A DNA stretch of 64,000 nt from Amycolatopsis sp. WAC 01376. Lineage in GTDB: Bacteria > Actinomycetota > Actinomycetes > Mycobacteriales > Pseudonocardiaceae. The stretch covers positions 1,207,537 through 1,271,536 of the forward strand of contig NZ_QHKL01000003.1 in assembly GCF_003947415.1 (NCBI RefSeq). The letters run 5' to 3'. Under the pieces are notes generated by a model. The model saw only the letters and a program-made list of their open reading frames with translations. It ran no database searches and was not told where the DNA came from. Within the stretch, counting starts at the first letter, position 1, and each line of letters opens with the position of its first letter. Shown here piece by piece: positions 40,574-48,651 of the stretch. Both the position numbers and the translations under genes were made by a program.

Positions 40574-41577
40574 AAGCGGAGCCGGTCACGCTGGACCTCG
40601 ACGGCGTCGAGTTCACGGTGTCCAATCCGGGCAAGGTCTACTTCCCGGAGAACGGCGAGACCAAATTGGACCTCGTCGAGTACTACCGCGCCGTTTCGGG
40701 GCCGCTGCTGGCGCAGCTCGGCGGCAGGCCACTGCTGCTGGAGCGCTATCCGGACGGCGCGGGCGGGAAGTCGTGGTTCCAGAAACGGGTCCCGAAGAAC
40801 GCACCGGACTGGCTGACCACGACGGTGGTGTCCACCCCGAACGGGACCACTTCGGACGCGCTCGTGGCGAAGGACCTCGCCCACGTCGTCTGGGCGGTGA
40901 ACCAGGGCTGCCTCGGCTTCCACGTCTGGCCGAACCGGGCCGACGCGCCGGACATCAGCGATCAGCTGCGCGTCGACCTCGACCCGTCGCCGGGGATCGG
41001 TTTCCCCGAATTGCGGCACGGTGCCGTCCTGACGAAGGCGCTGCTCGACGAGCTGGGCATCGCCGCGCAGCTGAAGACGTCGGGCTCGCGCGGCCTGCAT
41101 CTGTACGTGCCGTTGGAACCGAAGTGGGACGGCTACGAGGTCCGCGCGGCCGCCGTCGCGCTCGCTCGCGAACTCGAGCGCCGCCATCCGGAGGAGATGA
41201 CGGCGCAGTGGTGGAAGGAAGAACGCGGCTCGCGGGTGTTCGTCGACTTCAACCAGAACGCGCCGCACAAGACGGTGTTCGGCGCGTGGTGCGTGCGGCC
41301 GCGGGTCGGCGGGCAGGTGTCGACGCCGATCGGCTGGGACGAACTGGACACCGTCGAGCCGGACGAGCTCACACTGTCCACTGTGCCCGCTCGGCTCGCC
41401 GAACGCGGAGACCCTTGGGCGGGAACGAAACCGCAGTCGATCGAGCCGCTGCTGGAAATGTCGCGAAAGGACATGGCGAGCGGGCTCATGGACGCGCCTT
41501 GGCCGCCCGTCTATCCGAAGATGCCGAACGAGCCGCCCCGCGTCGCCCCGAGCCGGGCGAAGAAGGACAGCGTTTAG
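40570..41577 (+). CDS. LigD-type polymerase domain (PolDom/primase-polymerase)
   Basis: A 335-residue AEP-family polymerase matching the LigD polymerase domain. Catalytic aspartates D136 and D138 (RVDLDPSP), TSGSRGLHLYVPL (~170) and the third acidic residue in RVFVDFNQNA are visible. It prefers ribonucleotides at double-strand break ends in known members. It is stand-alone, unlike full LigD, and is coupled to LigC. The stop codon TAG lies inside the left arm of the 41570-41631 hairpin. No ku gene is in the window. Confidence 0.9.
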   Translation: MKAEPVTLDLDGVEFTVSNPGKVYFPENGETKLDLVEYYRAVSGPLLAQLGGRPLLLERYPDGAGGKSWFQKRVPKNAPDWLTTTVVSTPNGTTSDALVAKDLAHVVWAVNQGCLGFHVWPNRADAPDISDQLRVDLDPSPGIGFPELRHGAVLTKALLDELGIAAQLKTSGSRGLHLYVPLEPKWDGYEVRAAAVALARELERRHPEEMTAQWWKEERGSRVFVDFNQNAPHKTVFGAWCVRPRVGGQVSTPIGWDELDTVEPDELTLSTVPARLAERGDPWAGTKPQSIEPLLEMSRKDMASGLMDAPWPPVYPKMPNEPPRVAPSRAKKDSV

Positions 41578-41631
41578 TCCTCTGAATGCGGTAGTTGCCC
41601 GCGCAAGTACCGCATTCAGAGGACTAAACGC
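41570..41631. terminator. 28-bp hairpin containing the PolDom stop codon
   Basis: Arms 41570-41597 and 41604-41631 pair with a single mismatch (outer end GCGTTTAGTCCTCTGAATGC). The stop codon at 41575-41577 is within the left arm. The convergent gene ends at 41639. It is inferred to be bidirectional. Confidence 0.7.
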
Positions 41632-41638
41632 GCGGGGG

Positions 41639-41905
41639 TCAAAGCGGCAGGTCGAAGGCGAGCTGGGTGTGCACGGCGGGTTCGGCCTTGCGGGTGGACC
41701 GGTGGCTCGGCAGGGTCGCGGCGCAGCGCGGGCACGGGGCGACGTCGGTGCCCGTGAGATCCACCGGCGTCCACAGGCGGGATTCCTTTTCCCCGCAGGC
41801 GGAACGCCGGTAGCGGAGGTCTTCGGAGCGGGTCATCAGGTGCGCGGCGGGGGAGTCCTCCGGCAGCGCGCCGACCAGGTACCAGCGTCCGGCGGTGTTC
41901 GTCAT
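41639..41905 (-). CDS. Small zinc-ribbon-like protein
   Basis: An 88-residue protein with a possible zinc site: a single cysteine in SACGEKESRLW and a CPRC pair later. The N-terminus TAGRWYLVGALPEDS is well formed and the C-terminus hydrophobic. The ATG is preceded by GGGAGGAC. Function unknown. It lies between LigC-PolDom and the CobW GTPase, on the same strand as the latter but with a 100-base gap. Confidence 0.65.
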   Translation of the reverse strand: MTNTAGRWYLVGALPEDSPAAHLMTRSEDLRYRRSACGEKESRLWTPVDLTGTDVAPCPRCAATLPSHRSTRKAEPAVHTQLAFDLPL

Positions 41906-42007
41906 GGAACTGTCCTCCCGATACAGGTGGTCCAGCTCGAGATTCCTTCCGCAGGCCAGTGTCAACGAGACTCGCCGCGATTCCCGGTATTTCGGCCTTT
42001 CGGCGTG

Positions 42008-43024
42008 TCAGTCCGGAATGAACCGCAGGACGCGCAGCATGCCGCGCTCGTCGACGACCTCGGGATCGTCCGCGACGCACTCCTGGAGACGCGCGGTGAC
42101 GGCCTCGGTGTCGATGCCTGAGCCGATCAGCACCAGCTCGCTCCGGCGCGGCAGGCCCGACGGCCACGCCGACCGTTCCAGCTGGATGAACGAGCCGACC
42201 GTGTGCAGGCCGAACCGGGACTGCTCGCCATTCGGGCCGAAGTCGAGGAAACCCTTGATCCGGTAGAGCCCGCCGGGACGCTGTTCGAGGAAGTCCATCA
42301 GCCGCCGCGGGTCCAGCGGCCGTTCGGCGGTGAAGGCGACGCTGTCGTACGCGGTGTGGAAGTGGTGCTCGTGGTCGTGCTCTTCCTCGCGCAGGTCGTC
42401 GAACGACAGCTGCCCGGCCCGTTCGCGCGGCCGGGCGTCGAAGAACAGGGTCGGGTCGATCCGGCCGTGGGAGGTCGCGATCACCGGCGTGCCGGGTGCG
42501 ATCTCGTCGATCGTGCCGCGCAGTTTGGCCAGGGCGTCCTCGTCGGCCCGGTCGGTCTTGTTCAGCACGACCAGGTCGGCGAACCCGAGGTGTTCGTCCA
42601 GTTCCGGATGCCGCTTCCTGGTCGCCTCGAACTCGGTCGCGTCGACGAGTTCGACCAGTCCGCCGTAGGCGATGGCGGGGTTCTCGCTGGCGATCATCAA
42701 GCGGATGAGGTCACGTGGTTCGGCGAGTCCGCTGGCTTCGATCACGATGACGTCGATGCCTGCCTCGGCCTCGGAAAGCTTGGCGAGCATGGCGTCGAGG
42801 CCGCTCGCGTCGACGGCGCAGCACAGACAGCCGTTGCCGAACGACATCATGGTGTCGACCTGGCCCGAGACGGCCATCGCGTCGACCGCGATGCTGCCGA
42901 AGTCGTTGACCACGACACCGATCCGCGCGCCCTGCCGGTTGGCCAGCAGGTGGTTGAGCAGGGTGGTCTTGCCGGAGCCGAGGAAGCCCGCGACCAGGAT
43001 GACCGGAATCCGCCTGTCGACCAC
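42008..43024 (-). CDS. CobW/COG0523 G3E GTPase (metallochaperone)
   Basis: A 338-residue GTPase. P-loop GFLGSGKTT (13-21), the metal-binding CxCC motif C66-L-C-C69, the IEASGLAEP switch, and NKTD for guanine binding. A His-rich segment (EEEHDHEHHFH) supports metal delivery, likely zinc. The C-terminal CobW domain is intact. The GTG start has AAAGGAA upstream. No clear Zur box was seen in the 430-base upstream region. Confidence 0.88.
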   Translation of the reverse strand: MVDRRIPVILVAGFLGSGKTTLLNHLLANRQGARIGVVVNDFGSIAVDAMAVSGQVDTMMSFGNGCLCCAVDASGLDAMLAKLSEAEAGIDVIVIEASGLAEPRDLIRLMIASENPAIAYGGLVELVDATEFEATRKRHPELDEHLGFADLVVLNKTDRADEDALAKLRGTIDEIAPGTPVIATSHGRIDPTLFFDARPRERAGQLSFDDLREEEHDHEHHFHTAYDSVAFTAERPLDPRRLMDFLEQRPGGLYRIKGFLDFGPNGEQSRFGLHTVGSFIQLERSAWPSGLPRRSELVLIGSGIDTEAVTARLQECVADDPEVVDERGMLRVLRFIPD

Positions 43025-43456
43025 GATTTTCCTTTCCGTCGGAGCTTCCCGCACTCTAGCGACGGCGGACGCAGGGCAATACACCGGTCCGGGGAAAGAA
43101 CAGAAGAGCCTGCGGATGAATACGCTCGAAAGAGTGATTAATGACGATCGTAATCCGATCTTGGGTGAGCGTGATCATTTCGTCCGGCGCAATTCGGTGA
43201 ATCTTCCGCGAAGTCGCAGGCAATTCCAAATATTGTCGTCGGCAAGCTTTCTGCCTGCGGAAATGTCAGCGCGGACGAAGCATCTGCCATTTGGTGGATC
43301 GTGGCCTTCTTTCGGTGGGGTATCGTCTTTCGTCTGGTCCGGACCCGGCCGGCTCGCCGTGCGGGCAAGATCCTCCGGGCATTTCCGAGTGCAGGAGGAA
43401 TGGTGATCGTTCCCGCCGCCGGTGCCGGCGTCGAATTCGGAGAGTGGGAGGCCGAG
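43025..43456. other. AT-richer intergenic region between CobW and NOS genes
   Basis: No gene is recognisable. The stretch 43115-43300 is visibly less GC-rich than its surroundings and contains a small GGCAAGC...TCTGCC stem and several AT-rich patches, so it probably carries the divergent promoters for the CobW and NOS genes. It could include the 5' end of the NOS gene if translation starts at the ATG at 43400. Confidence 0.5.
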
Positions 43457-44608
43457 GTGGCGACGGCCTCCATGCGGGTGACGGATATCCCCCGCTTGCC
43501 TCCGGAGGTGGTGTCGCGGGAACGGAGCGTGGACCCGGCCGAGGCGGAGGACTTCCTCCGGCTCTTCCACGCCGAAACGGACGGCGGGACCGCGGGGCTT
43601 GGCGAGCGGCTCGACCGGGTCCGCGCCGAGATCCACGCGACGGGGACGTACCGGCACACCGCGGCCGAGGTCGAGTTCGGCGCCAGGGTGGCCTGGCGGA
43701 ACTCCGCGCGGTGCATCGGCAGGCTGTACTGGCAAGGGCTGAAGGTGCGGGACCGCCGTGACGTCGTCGGCGCCGCCGCCATCGCCGAGGAGTGCGTCGC
43801 CCATCTGCGGGAGGCGACCCGAGGCGGCCGGATCCGCTCGACCATCACCGTGTTCGCCCCGGACGGTCCGGCGGGACCCGGCCCGAAGATCCACAACGAG
43901 CAGCTGATCCGCTACGCAGGCCATCGGCTCGGCGACGGCTCGGTGCTGGGCGATCCGCGCCACGCCGACTTCACCGAAACCGTCCAGGAGCACGGCTGGC
44001 GCCCGCCTGAACGCAAGGGTTCCTTCGACGTGCTCCCGCTGCTCATCGAGTCCGAACCGGGGGAGTGGCGCCTGTTCCGGCTGCCGTCGGACGCAGTGCT
44101 GGAAGTCCCGCTGTCGCATCCCGACCACCGCTGGTTCGCCGGGCTCGGACTGCGCTGGCACGCGGTGCCCGCGATCAGCGACATGCGGCTGGTCATCGGC
44201 GGGATCACCTACCCCGCGGCGCCGTTCAACGGCTGGTACCTCGCCACCGAGATCGGCGCGCGCAACCTGGCCGACACCGACCGCTACGACCTGTTGCCGG
44301 TGATCGCGGACCTGATGGGGCTGTCGACGAAGTCGGAACGCACCCTGTGGCGCGACCGCGCGCTGGTCGAACTGACGCTGGCCGTCCAGCATTCCTTCGA
44401 CGCGGCGGGTGTGACCGTCGCCGACCACCACACCGAATCGCGGCGGTTCCTCACGCATATCGCCAAGGAGGAGCATGCGGGCCGTCGGTGCCAGGCGGAC
44501 TGGAGCTGGATCGTCCCGCCGCTGTCCGGCGGGCAGACCGCCGTGTTCCACCGCTACTACGACGAACCCGATCCGGCCGCGAGACCGGCGTTCCTGCCTC
44601 CCGGGTAG
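43457..44608 (+). CDS. nos: Bacterial nitric oxide synthase oxygenase
   Basis: A 383-residue heme oxygenase domain. WRNSARCIGRLYW carries the proximal cysteine C86, and the substrate glutamate is in GWYLATEIGARN. This is the bacterial NOS type with no fused reductase; it makes NO from arginine using external electrons. The GTG at 43457 has GGGAGG upstream; an ATG at 43400 directly behind AGGAGGA would add 19 residues. A flavodoxin gene follows and may supply electrons. Known roles elsewhere include thaxtomin nitration and oxidative-stress protection. Confidence 0.88.
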   Translation: MATASMRVTDIPRLPPEVVSRERSVDPAEAEDFLRLFHAETDGGTAGLGERLDRVRAEIHATGTYRHTAAEVEFGARVAWRNSARCIGRLYWQGLKVRDRRDVVGAAAIAEECVAHLREATRGGRIRSTITVFAPDGPAGPGPKIHNEQLIRYAGHRLGDGSVLGDPRHADFTETVQEHGWRPPERKGSFDVLPLLIESEPGEWRLFRLPSDAVLEVPLSHPDHRWFAGLGLRWHAVPAISDMRLVIGGITYPAAPFNGWYLATEIGARNLADTDRYDLLPVIADLMGLSTKSERTLWRDRALVELTLAVQHSFDAAGVTVADHHTESRRFLTHIAKEEHAGRRCQADWSWIVPPLSGGQTAVFHRYYDEPDPAARPAFLPPG

Positions 44609-44696
44609 CGCTCCGACGGGTGAAGAGGTGAGCCGAATGCGGCGTGTCGACGGGCCGGACGGTGGCACGGATAGCGGCCGCGCGGAGAATGGCGGC

Positions 44697-45203
44697 ATGA
44701 CCGCAGTGCTCGTCGCCCACGCCGGCAGATCCGGTGGGACAAGGGAGATCGCCGAGGTGATCGCCGCCGAACTGCGGGAAGCCGGGCTGACGGCCGATCT
44801 GCTGGACGCGGCCGAAGTCGACGACGTCGAACCGTACGGCGCGGTGATCGTCGGGAGCGCACTGCACCACCGGCGCTGGCGCCCCGAGGCGGTGCGGCTG
44901 CTCACCGAACACGAAGAGGCGCTCCGGAACCGTCCGGTGTGGTTGTTCCACAGCGGTCCCTGCGGGCCGCTCGCCGCGGGCAAACGGGTGAGCTTGCCCG
45001 CGGGGGTCGCCCTGCTGGCCGCGAGGATCGACGCCGAGCGCACGGCCACCTTCGGCGGCAGGCTCACCCCGGCCACCGCGAGCGGCCTGTTCTGGAAGAT
45101 CATGGCCGCGGGCCCCTGGGCGGGCGACTTCCGCGACTGGCCGTCGATCCGGGCCTGGGCCCGCGACGTCGGCCGCCGCGTGCGCATCCGCGTCACCCTT
45201 TGA
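44697..45203 (+). CDS. Flavodoxin-domain protein (HemG-like)
   Basis: A 168-residue flavodoxin-fold protein. The FMN phosphate loop is AHAGRSGGTREIAEVI (~7-22), with SGPCGPL near ~93 in the second FMN loop region. It resembles HemG-type/menaquinone-dependent oxidoreductase flavodoxins. It lies 88 bases after the NOS gene on the same strand, so it is a candidate NOS electron donor (inference). An upstream in-frame ATG at 44637, with GAGGTGA, would give 20 more residues. Confidence 0.8.
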   Translation: MTAVLVAHAGRSGGTREIAEVIAAELREAGLTADLLDAAEVDDVEPYGAVIVGSALHHRRWRPEAVRLLTEHEEALRNRPVWLFHSGPCGPLAAGKRVSLPAGVALLAARIDAERTATFGGRLTPATASGLFWKIMAAGPWAGDFRDWPSIRAWARDVGRRVRIRVTL

Positions 45204-45242
45204 AGTACCGGTTTCGCCGGTGGCCTGTCGTACGATGCCTTC

Positions 45243-45512
45243 ATGGACAAACGGTTCACTGCGAAGCTGCTCAAAAGCCCGGAGAAGGGCGGCTGGACGT
45301 ACGTCGTCATGCCCGGCTCCGCCGAGTACTTCGGTACCAAGGGGCTGGTGAAGGTCCGCGGGACCATCGACGGACATCCGTTCCGGAGTTCGTTCATGGC
45401 GCTGGGCGACGGCACCCACAAGCTCCCGGTGAAGGCCGATGTGCGCAAAGCGATCGGCAAAGAAGAAGGTGACACGGTGGACGTCGTCCTGCTCGAGCGG
45501 CTCGAGGGCTGA
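45243..45512 (+). CDS. DUF1905 protein
   Basis: An 89-residue beta-barrel protein of the DUF1905 family: TYVVMPGSAEYFG, KVRGTIDGHPFRSSFMALGDG, then VDVVLLERL. It is often fused or next to YdeI/OmdA-like proteins. Function unknown. The stop is followed directly by the GTG of the next gene, so they are co-translated. Confidence 0.8.
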   Translation: MDKRFTAKLLKSPEKGGWTYVVMPGSAEYFGTKGLVKVRGTIDGHPFRSSFMALGDGTHKLPVKADVRKAIGKEEGDTVDVVLLERLEG

Positions 45513-45980
45513 GTGGCCGCGGAGTGGAAGCCGTCCCCGGTCATCAAGATCTACGAGGCACTCGGCGCGGTGGCCGACGGCCGGGTCGAGATCGACGGTG
45601 ACACGGCGCGCGTCGCCTCGTCGGACAAGGCCAAGACGTACGACGTCCGCCACGATCCGGCCGCGGGGTCGATCACGGCCAACGACAACGGGTCCTACTG
45701 GCAGGGCTACCTCGGCTACCCGGGCATCGCGTACTTGATGGAACGCGGCCTGCTCGCCTACGACAGCGGCCTCACCGCCGGGCTGGCAGGCGTGCCGTGG
45801 AAGGAACTCGCCACCCGGTACCGCAACGACTGGGCGAAGGTGGAGAAGCACGTCCGCGACGACCTGGCCGACAAGGGCGTCGATCTGGACAAGTTCGACG
45901 CCGGGCTCGCGGAGATTTCGAAACGGTTGGAAGCGTTGGCGCTCACCAAGCTTTCCCCGCGGCTGCGCCCGCCCAAGTGA
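45513..45980 (+). CDS. Hypothetical protein
   Basis: A 155-residue soluble protein. VIKIYEALGAVADGRVEI opens a small mixed domain; a helical half follows (PWKELATRYRNDWAKVEKHV, then LDKFDAGLAEISKRLEALAL). It resembles no family I know. The GTG abuts the DUF1905 stop codon. It is convergent with the sialidase gene across a hairpin-rich gap. Confidence 0.65.
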   Translation: MAAEWKPSPVIKIYEALGAVADGRVEIDGDTARVASSDKAKTYDVRHDPAAGSITANDNGSYWQGYLGYPGIAYLMERGLLAYDSGLTAGLAGVPWKELATRYRNDWAKVEKHVRDDLADKGVDLDKFDAGLAEISKRLEALALTKLSPRLRPPK

Positions 45981-46080
45981 CTTTTTGAGTGGTGCGACGC
46001 ACCACCGGCAGGTGCTGGCGCACTGCGCCGGACGCCGACGTCACGGTGGTCGCAGCGTCACCAGGATCGCGTCGGCGGAT

Positions 46081-46129
46081 AGTGAGGGCCTCCTTCACTA
46101 CCTTCAGGGTAGGCAAGGAGGCCCTCACT
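46081..46129. terminator. Long hairpin (CTCCTTCACTACC family)
   Basis: Arms 46081-46104 and 46106-46129 (AGTGAGGGCCTCCTTCACTA) pair over 24 bp with two mismatches and one G-U. It is related to 11475-11521. Confidence 0.65.
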
Positions 46130-46217
46130 GCCAGCTGGCTTGCCTGTGCGAGGTGACCCACGCGCCGCCCTACCCGCTGCAGAACGACGGGGGTTCAGCC
46201 GCGGGAACTTCGCACTG

Positions 46218-46276
46218 AAGTACATGATGGCCCCCTTCCTTGAGCTAGGCGCAAGGAAGGGGGCCATCATGTACTT
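46218..46276. terminator. 25-bp perfect hairpin
   Basis: Arms 46218-46242 and 46252-46276 (AAGTACATGATGGCCCCCTT) are perfect, with a 9-base loop AGCTAGGCG. It is a diverged member of the GTACATGAAGGACC family. It ends 39 bases from the sialidase stop codon. Confidence 0.7.
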
Positions 46277-46314
46277 GAAGCAGTGCCGGTACCGCATGGG
46301 GTGGCCCAGGTTGC

Positions 46315-47835
46315 TCAGCCGCAGTGTTCCGACGGGCTGTTGTACGTCGTCCCGCCCGCGGAACCGCCCCACTTCACGCATTTGCCCGCGGCGGACGCCC
46401 GCACCGGGCCGGCGAACCACGCGAACGATCCGGAGTCGGTGATCCGGGAAGACCCGGCGACCTCGAGGTAGGCCGACGTCGCGGTCGCGGTTCCGGCGGA
46501 TGCGCTTTTCATCGTGCTGACACAGTTCTGTCCGTTGGAAGCGTTGTAGGACAGGTAAACCGTGCCCGCCGTCCCGAGCGGTTCCGAGTCGATCACGCTG
46601 TATCCGCCGCCGCACACCGGGGCTCCGAGCGTGGTCTCGGTGACCGTCGAGAAGCGGATGGTCTCGTTGGCATTGCCCGCCGGGCCCGCTTCGTACAGCA
46701 CGCCGACCGAACCCGAGGACAGCTGCACCATGTCGGAGTACGCGGCGTCGCCGCTCCACACCAGCGTTCCGGCGGAGTTGCCCTGCCAGTTCGCGCCCTC
46801 GTCGAAGGAAGACCGGACGACGAGTTCCTTGCGGCGGTCGCAGACCGACGGCGCGGCGAACAGGATCCGGTTGTACTTGCCGGCCTTGTCGGTCGCGGTC
46901 ATCCGTGCGGTCGAAGCCTGCACCACCGGGGTGATCAGATCCTCTTCGAAGGTGAACTTGGTGGAGAAGCTCGCCCCACCGTCGGAGCTGATGGCGTAGG
47001 CGCGGTTCTTCGCGCCGCCGCTGAGGCATTTGTCGCCGTTGTTGGCCTGGTTCCGCGCCGCGGCGTAGACCCGGCCGTCGAGCAGTTCGGTGACGCTGAT
47101 TTCCTGCGGGTTCAGCGCGGCCGACAATGCCGGAGTGTCGGTGGCGCCGCGCTTCCACGTGACACCTTGGTCGTCGCTGTAGACGAGCGCGCCGCTGTTC
47201 TTGCCGTCGATGGTGTAGCTCATCCCGGCGACGATCCGGCCGGCGTGCGCGCCGCGGGTCAGCACGATGCCGTGTGACGGGCCGGTCGCGAGCCAGCCCG
47301 GCGCGGAGTCGAACCCGAGCTGGGTGGTGAGTACCTTGGGCGCGGTCCAGGTCTTGCCGTGGTCGTCGCTGATCGAGACGCGCGGAATCCGGTTGCAGTC
47401 GGGGTTCTTGACGCATTCCATCACCGAGAGCAGCACGATCCGCCCGGTGGACGGGATCACGATCGGCGTCGGATTTCCTTTGGTGTCACCGAAACCTTCG
47501 ATGACGATCTTCGGTGCGCTCCAGGTCCTGCCGTTGTCCGCCGAGCGTTTCACGACGAGATCGATGTCGCCGCTGTCGTTGCAGAAGCTGGCGCCGCCGT
47601 TGCGGCCTTCGGCGAACGCGAGCAGTTCGCCGTTGTTCGCCTTGACGATGGCGGGGATTCTGAAGCAGTCGTAACCTTCTGTTTTCTCTTTGTACACCAA
47701 CGTGTTCCCGACCGCGGCGGCGGAGATCCGGTCGCCGGTGTCCGGGGTGGCGAGAGAGGTGGCCGGGGATGCGCCGACCGCCGCGGTGGCGACGAGAGCC
47801 GCGAACAGGCCCTGTGCGACGCGGGAGATCTTCAC
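46315..47835 (-). CDS. Secreted sialidase/neuraminidase
   Basis: A 506-residue exported exo-alpha-sialidase. A signal peptide (~1-30), the arginine-bearing FRIP motif F58-R-I-P61, and several Asp boxes (SADNGRTW, SDDHGKTW, SDDQGVTW, SSDGGASF) mark a six-bladed propeller; a catalytic Arg/Glu/Tyr set is expected. The last ~50 residues (SSRITDSGSFAWFAGPVR ... GKCVKWGG) form a small cysteine-containing extension. The GTG start is preceded by CGGAGCACTCCC. It likely releases sialic acid from host or environmental glycans. Confidence 0.88.
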   Translation of the reverse strand: MKISRVAQGLFAALVATAAVGASPATSLATPDTGDRISAAAVGNTLVYKEKTEGYDCFRIPAIVKANNGELLAFAEGRNGGASFCNDSGDIDLVVKRSADNGRTWSAPKIVIEGFGDTKGNPTPIVIPSTGRIVLLSVMECVKNPDCNRIPRVSISDDHGKTWTAPKVLTTQLGFDSAPGWLATGPSHGIVLTRGAHAGRIVAGMSYTIDGKNSGALVYSDDQGVTWKRGATDTPALSAALNPQEISVTELLDGRVYAAARNQANNGDKCLSGGAKNRAYAISSDGGASFSTKFTFEEDLITPVVQASTARMTATDKAGKYNRILFAAPSVCDRRKELVVRSSFDEGANWQGNSAGTLVWSGDAAYSDMVQLSSGSVGVLYEAGPAGNANETIRFSTVTETTLGAPVCGGGYSVIDSEPLGTAGTVYLSYNASNGQNCVSTMKSASAGTATATSAYLEVAGSSRITDSGSFAWFAGPVRASAAGKCVKWGGSAGGTTYNSPSEHCG

Positions 47836-48024
47836 GGGAGTGCTCCGTCCTGGATTCGATTCCGGGTGACGGGACATCAGGGTCCTTCCGGCTCGTACAG
47901 CCGTCGTACAAGGCGCGTACAACCCGGTTTCGCCTTCTGTGTCAGGTGACGCAGAACGACGGCGGTTTCCCTGCCAAGCTCGTTCCTGTCGGACACGGCG
48001 CGAGATCGGAAGGGGGAGGGGCCG

Positions 48025-48609
48025 ATGAAGGTGTTCGATCTCGAGGGGCGAGAGTGGACGGTCGATCGCCGGTTCGCGCCGTGGCGCCGGTGGGTCCAGC
48101 CGATCGCGGGACTCACCGGCGGTTACCGGCAGCACAAGCTCACCGCGGACTGGAAGTTCCCTGCGGACGACAGCATGGAGGAGCCCGAGGGAGAATTCGT
48201 GCACAAGGTGGCCCGCGGACTGTTGGGAACGCTGGCCGTCGTGGAGATACTCGTGCACGTTCCGGTGTACGTGCTGCTGGGTCTCCTCCTACTGCCGTTC
48301 CTGGCGTTGGAACTGCTGTGTCAGGGCGTCGCGGGTTCCTTCGCGCGGATCGTGCGGTGGTTCCGGAAGGCGCCGGCGCGGGTCGACGTCGCCGGATGGC
48401 ACAAGGAACATCGCAGCCTCGCGTCGCTGACCATCCTCAAAGTGCGCGACGATCTGGCGGCCCCGCTGGTGGCCGAGTTGAGCGGCTTGCTCCGTGGACG
48501 CGTCATGTTCGATCCCGGTGATCCGGCCGTGTACGAGGTGCTCACCCGATTCGACGTGCGGGTGGAACGCCATCGGACCTTGCTTCGTCGGAGATCCGTG
48601 CACCGATGA
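48025..48609 (+). CDS. Membrane protein, unknown function
   Basis: A 194-residue protein with a cytoplasmic N-terminus (FDLEGREWTVDRRFAPW) and one or two hydrophobic helices (~75-110, RGLLGTLAVVEILVHVPVYV and after). The C-terminal soluble part begins ARVDVAGWHKEHRSLASL. No recognised family. The ATG has GGAAGGGGGAGGGGCC upstream. It is divergent from the sialidase gene and convergent with the Crp gene. Confidence 0.7.
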   Translation: MKVFDLEGREWTVDRRFAPWRRWVQPIAGLTGGYRQHKLTADWKFPADDSMEEPEGEFVHKVARGLLGTLAVVEILVHVPVYVLLGLLLLPFLALELLCQGVAGSFARIVRWFRKAPARVDVAGWHKEHRSLASLTILKVRDDLAAPLVAELSGLLRGRVMFDPGDPAVYEVLTRFDVRVERHRTLLRRRSVHR

Positions 48610-48651
48610 GAGGGAGACGCGTCGAACGGCACTTCGGCCTGCCAAGGCGGC

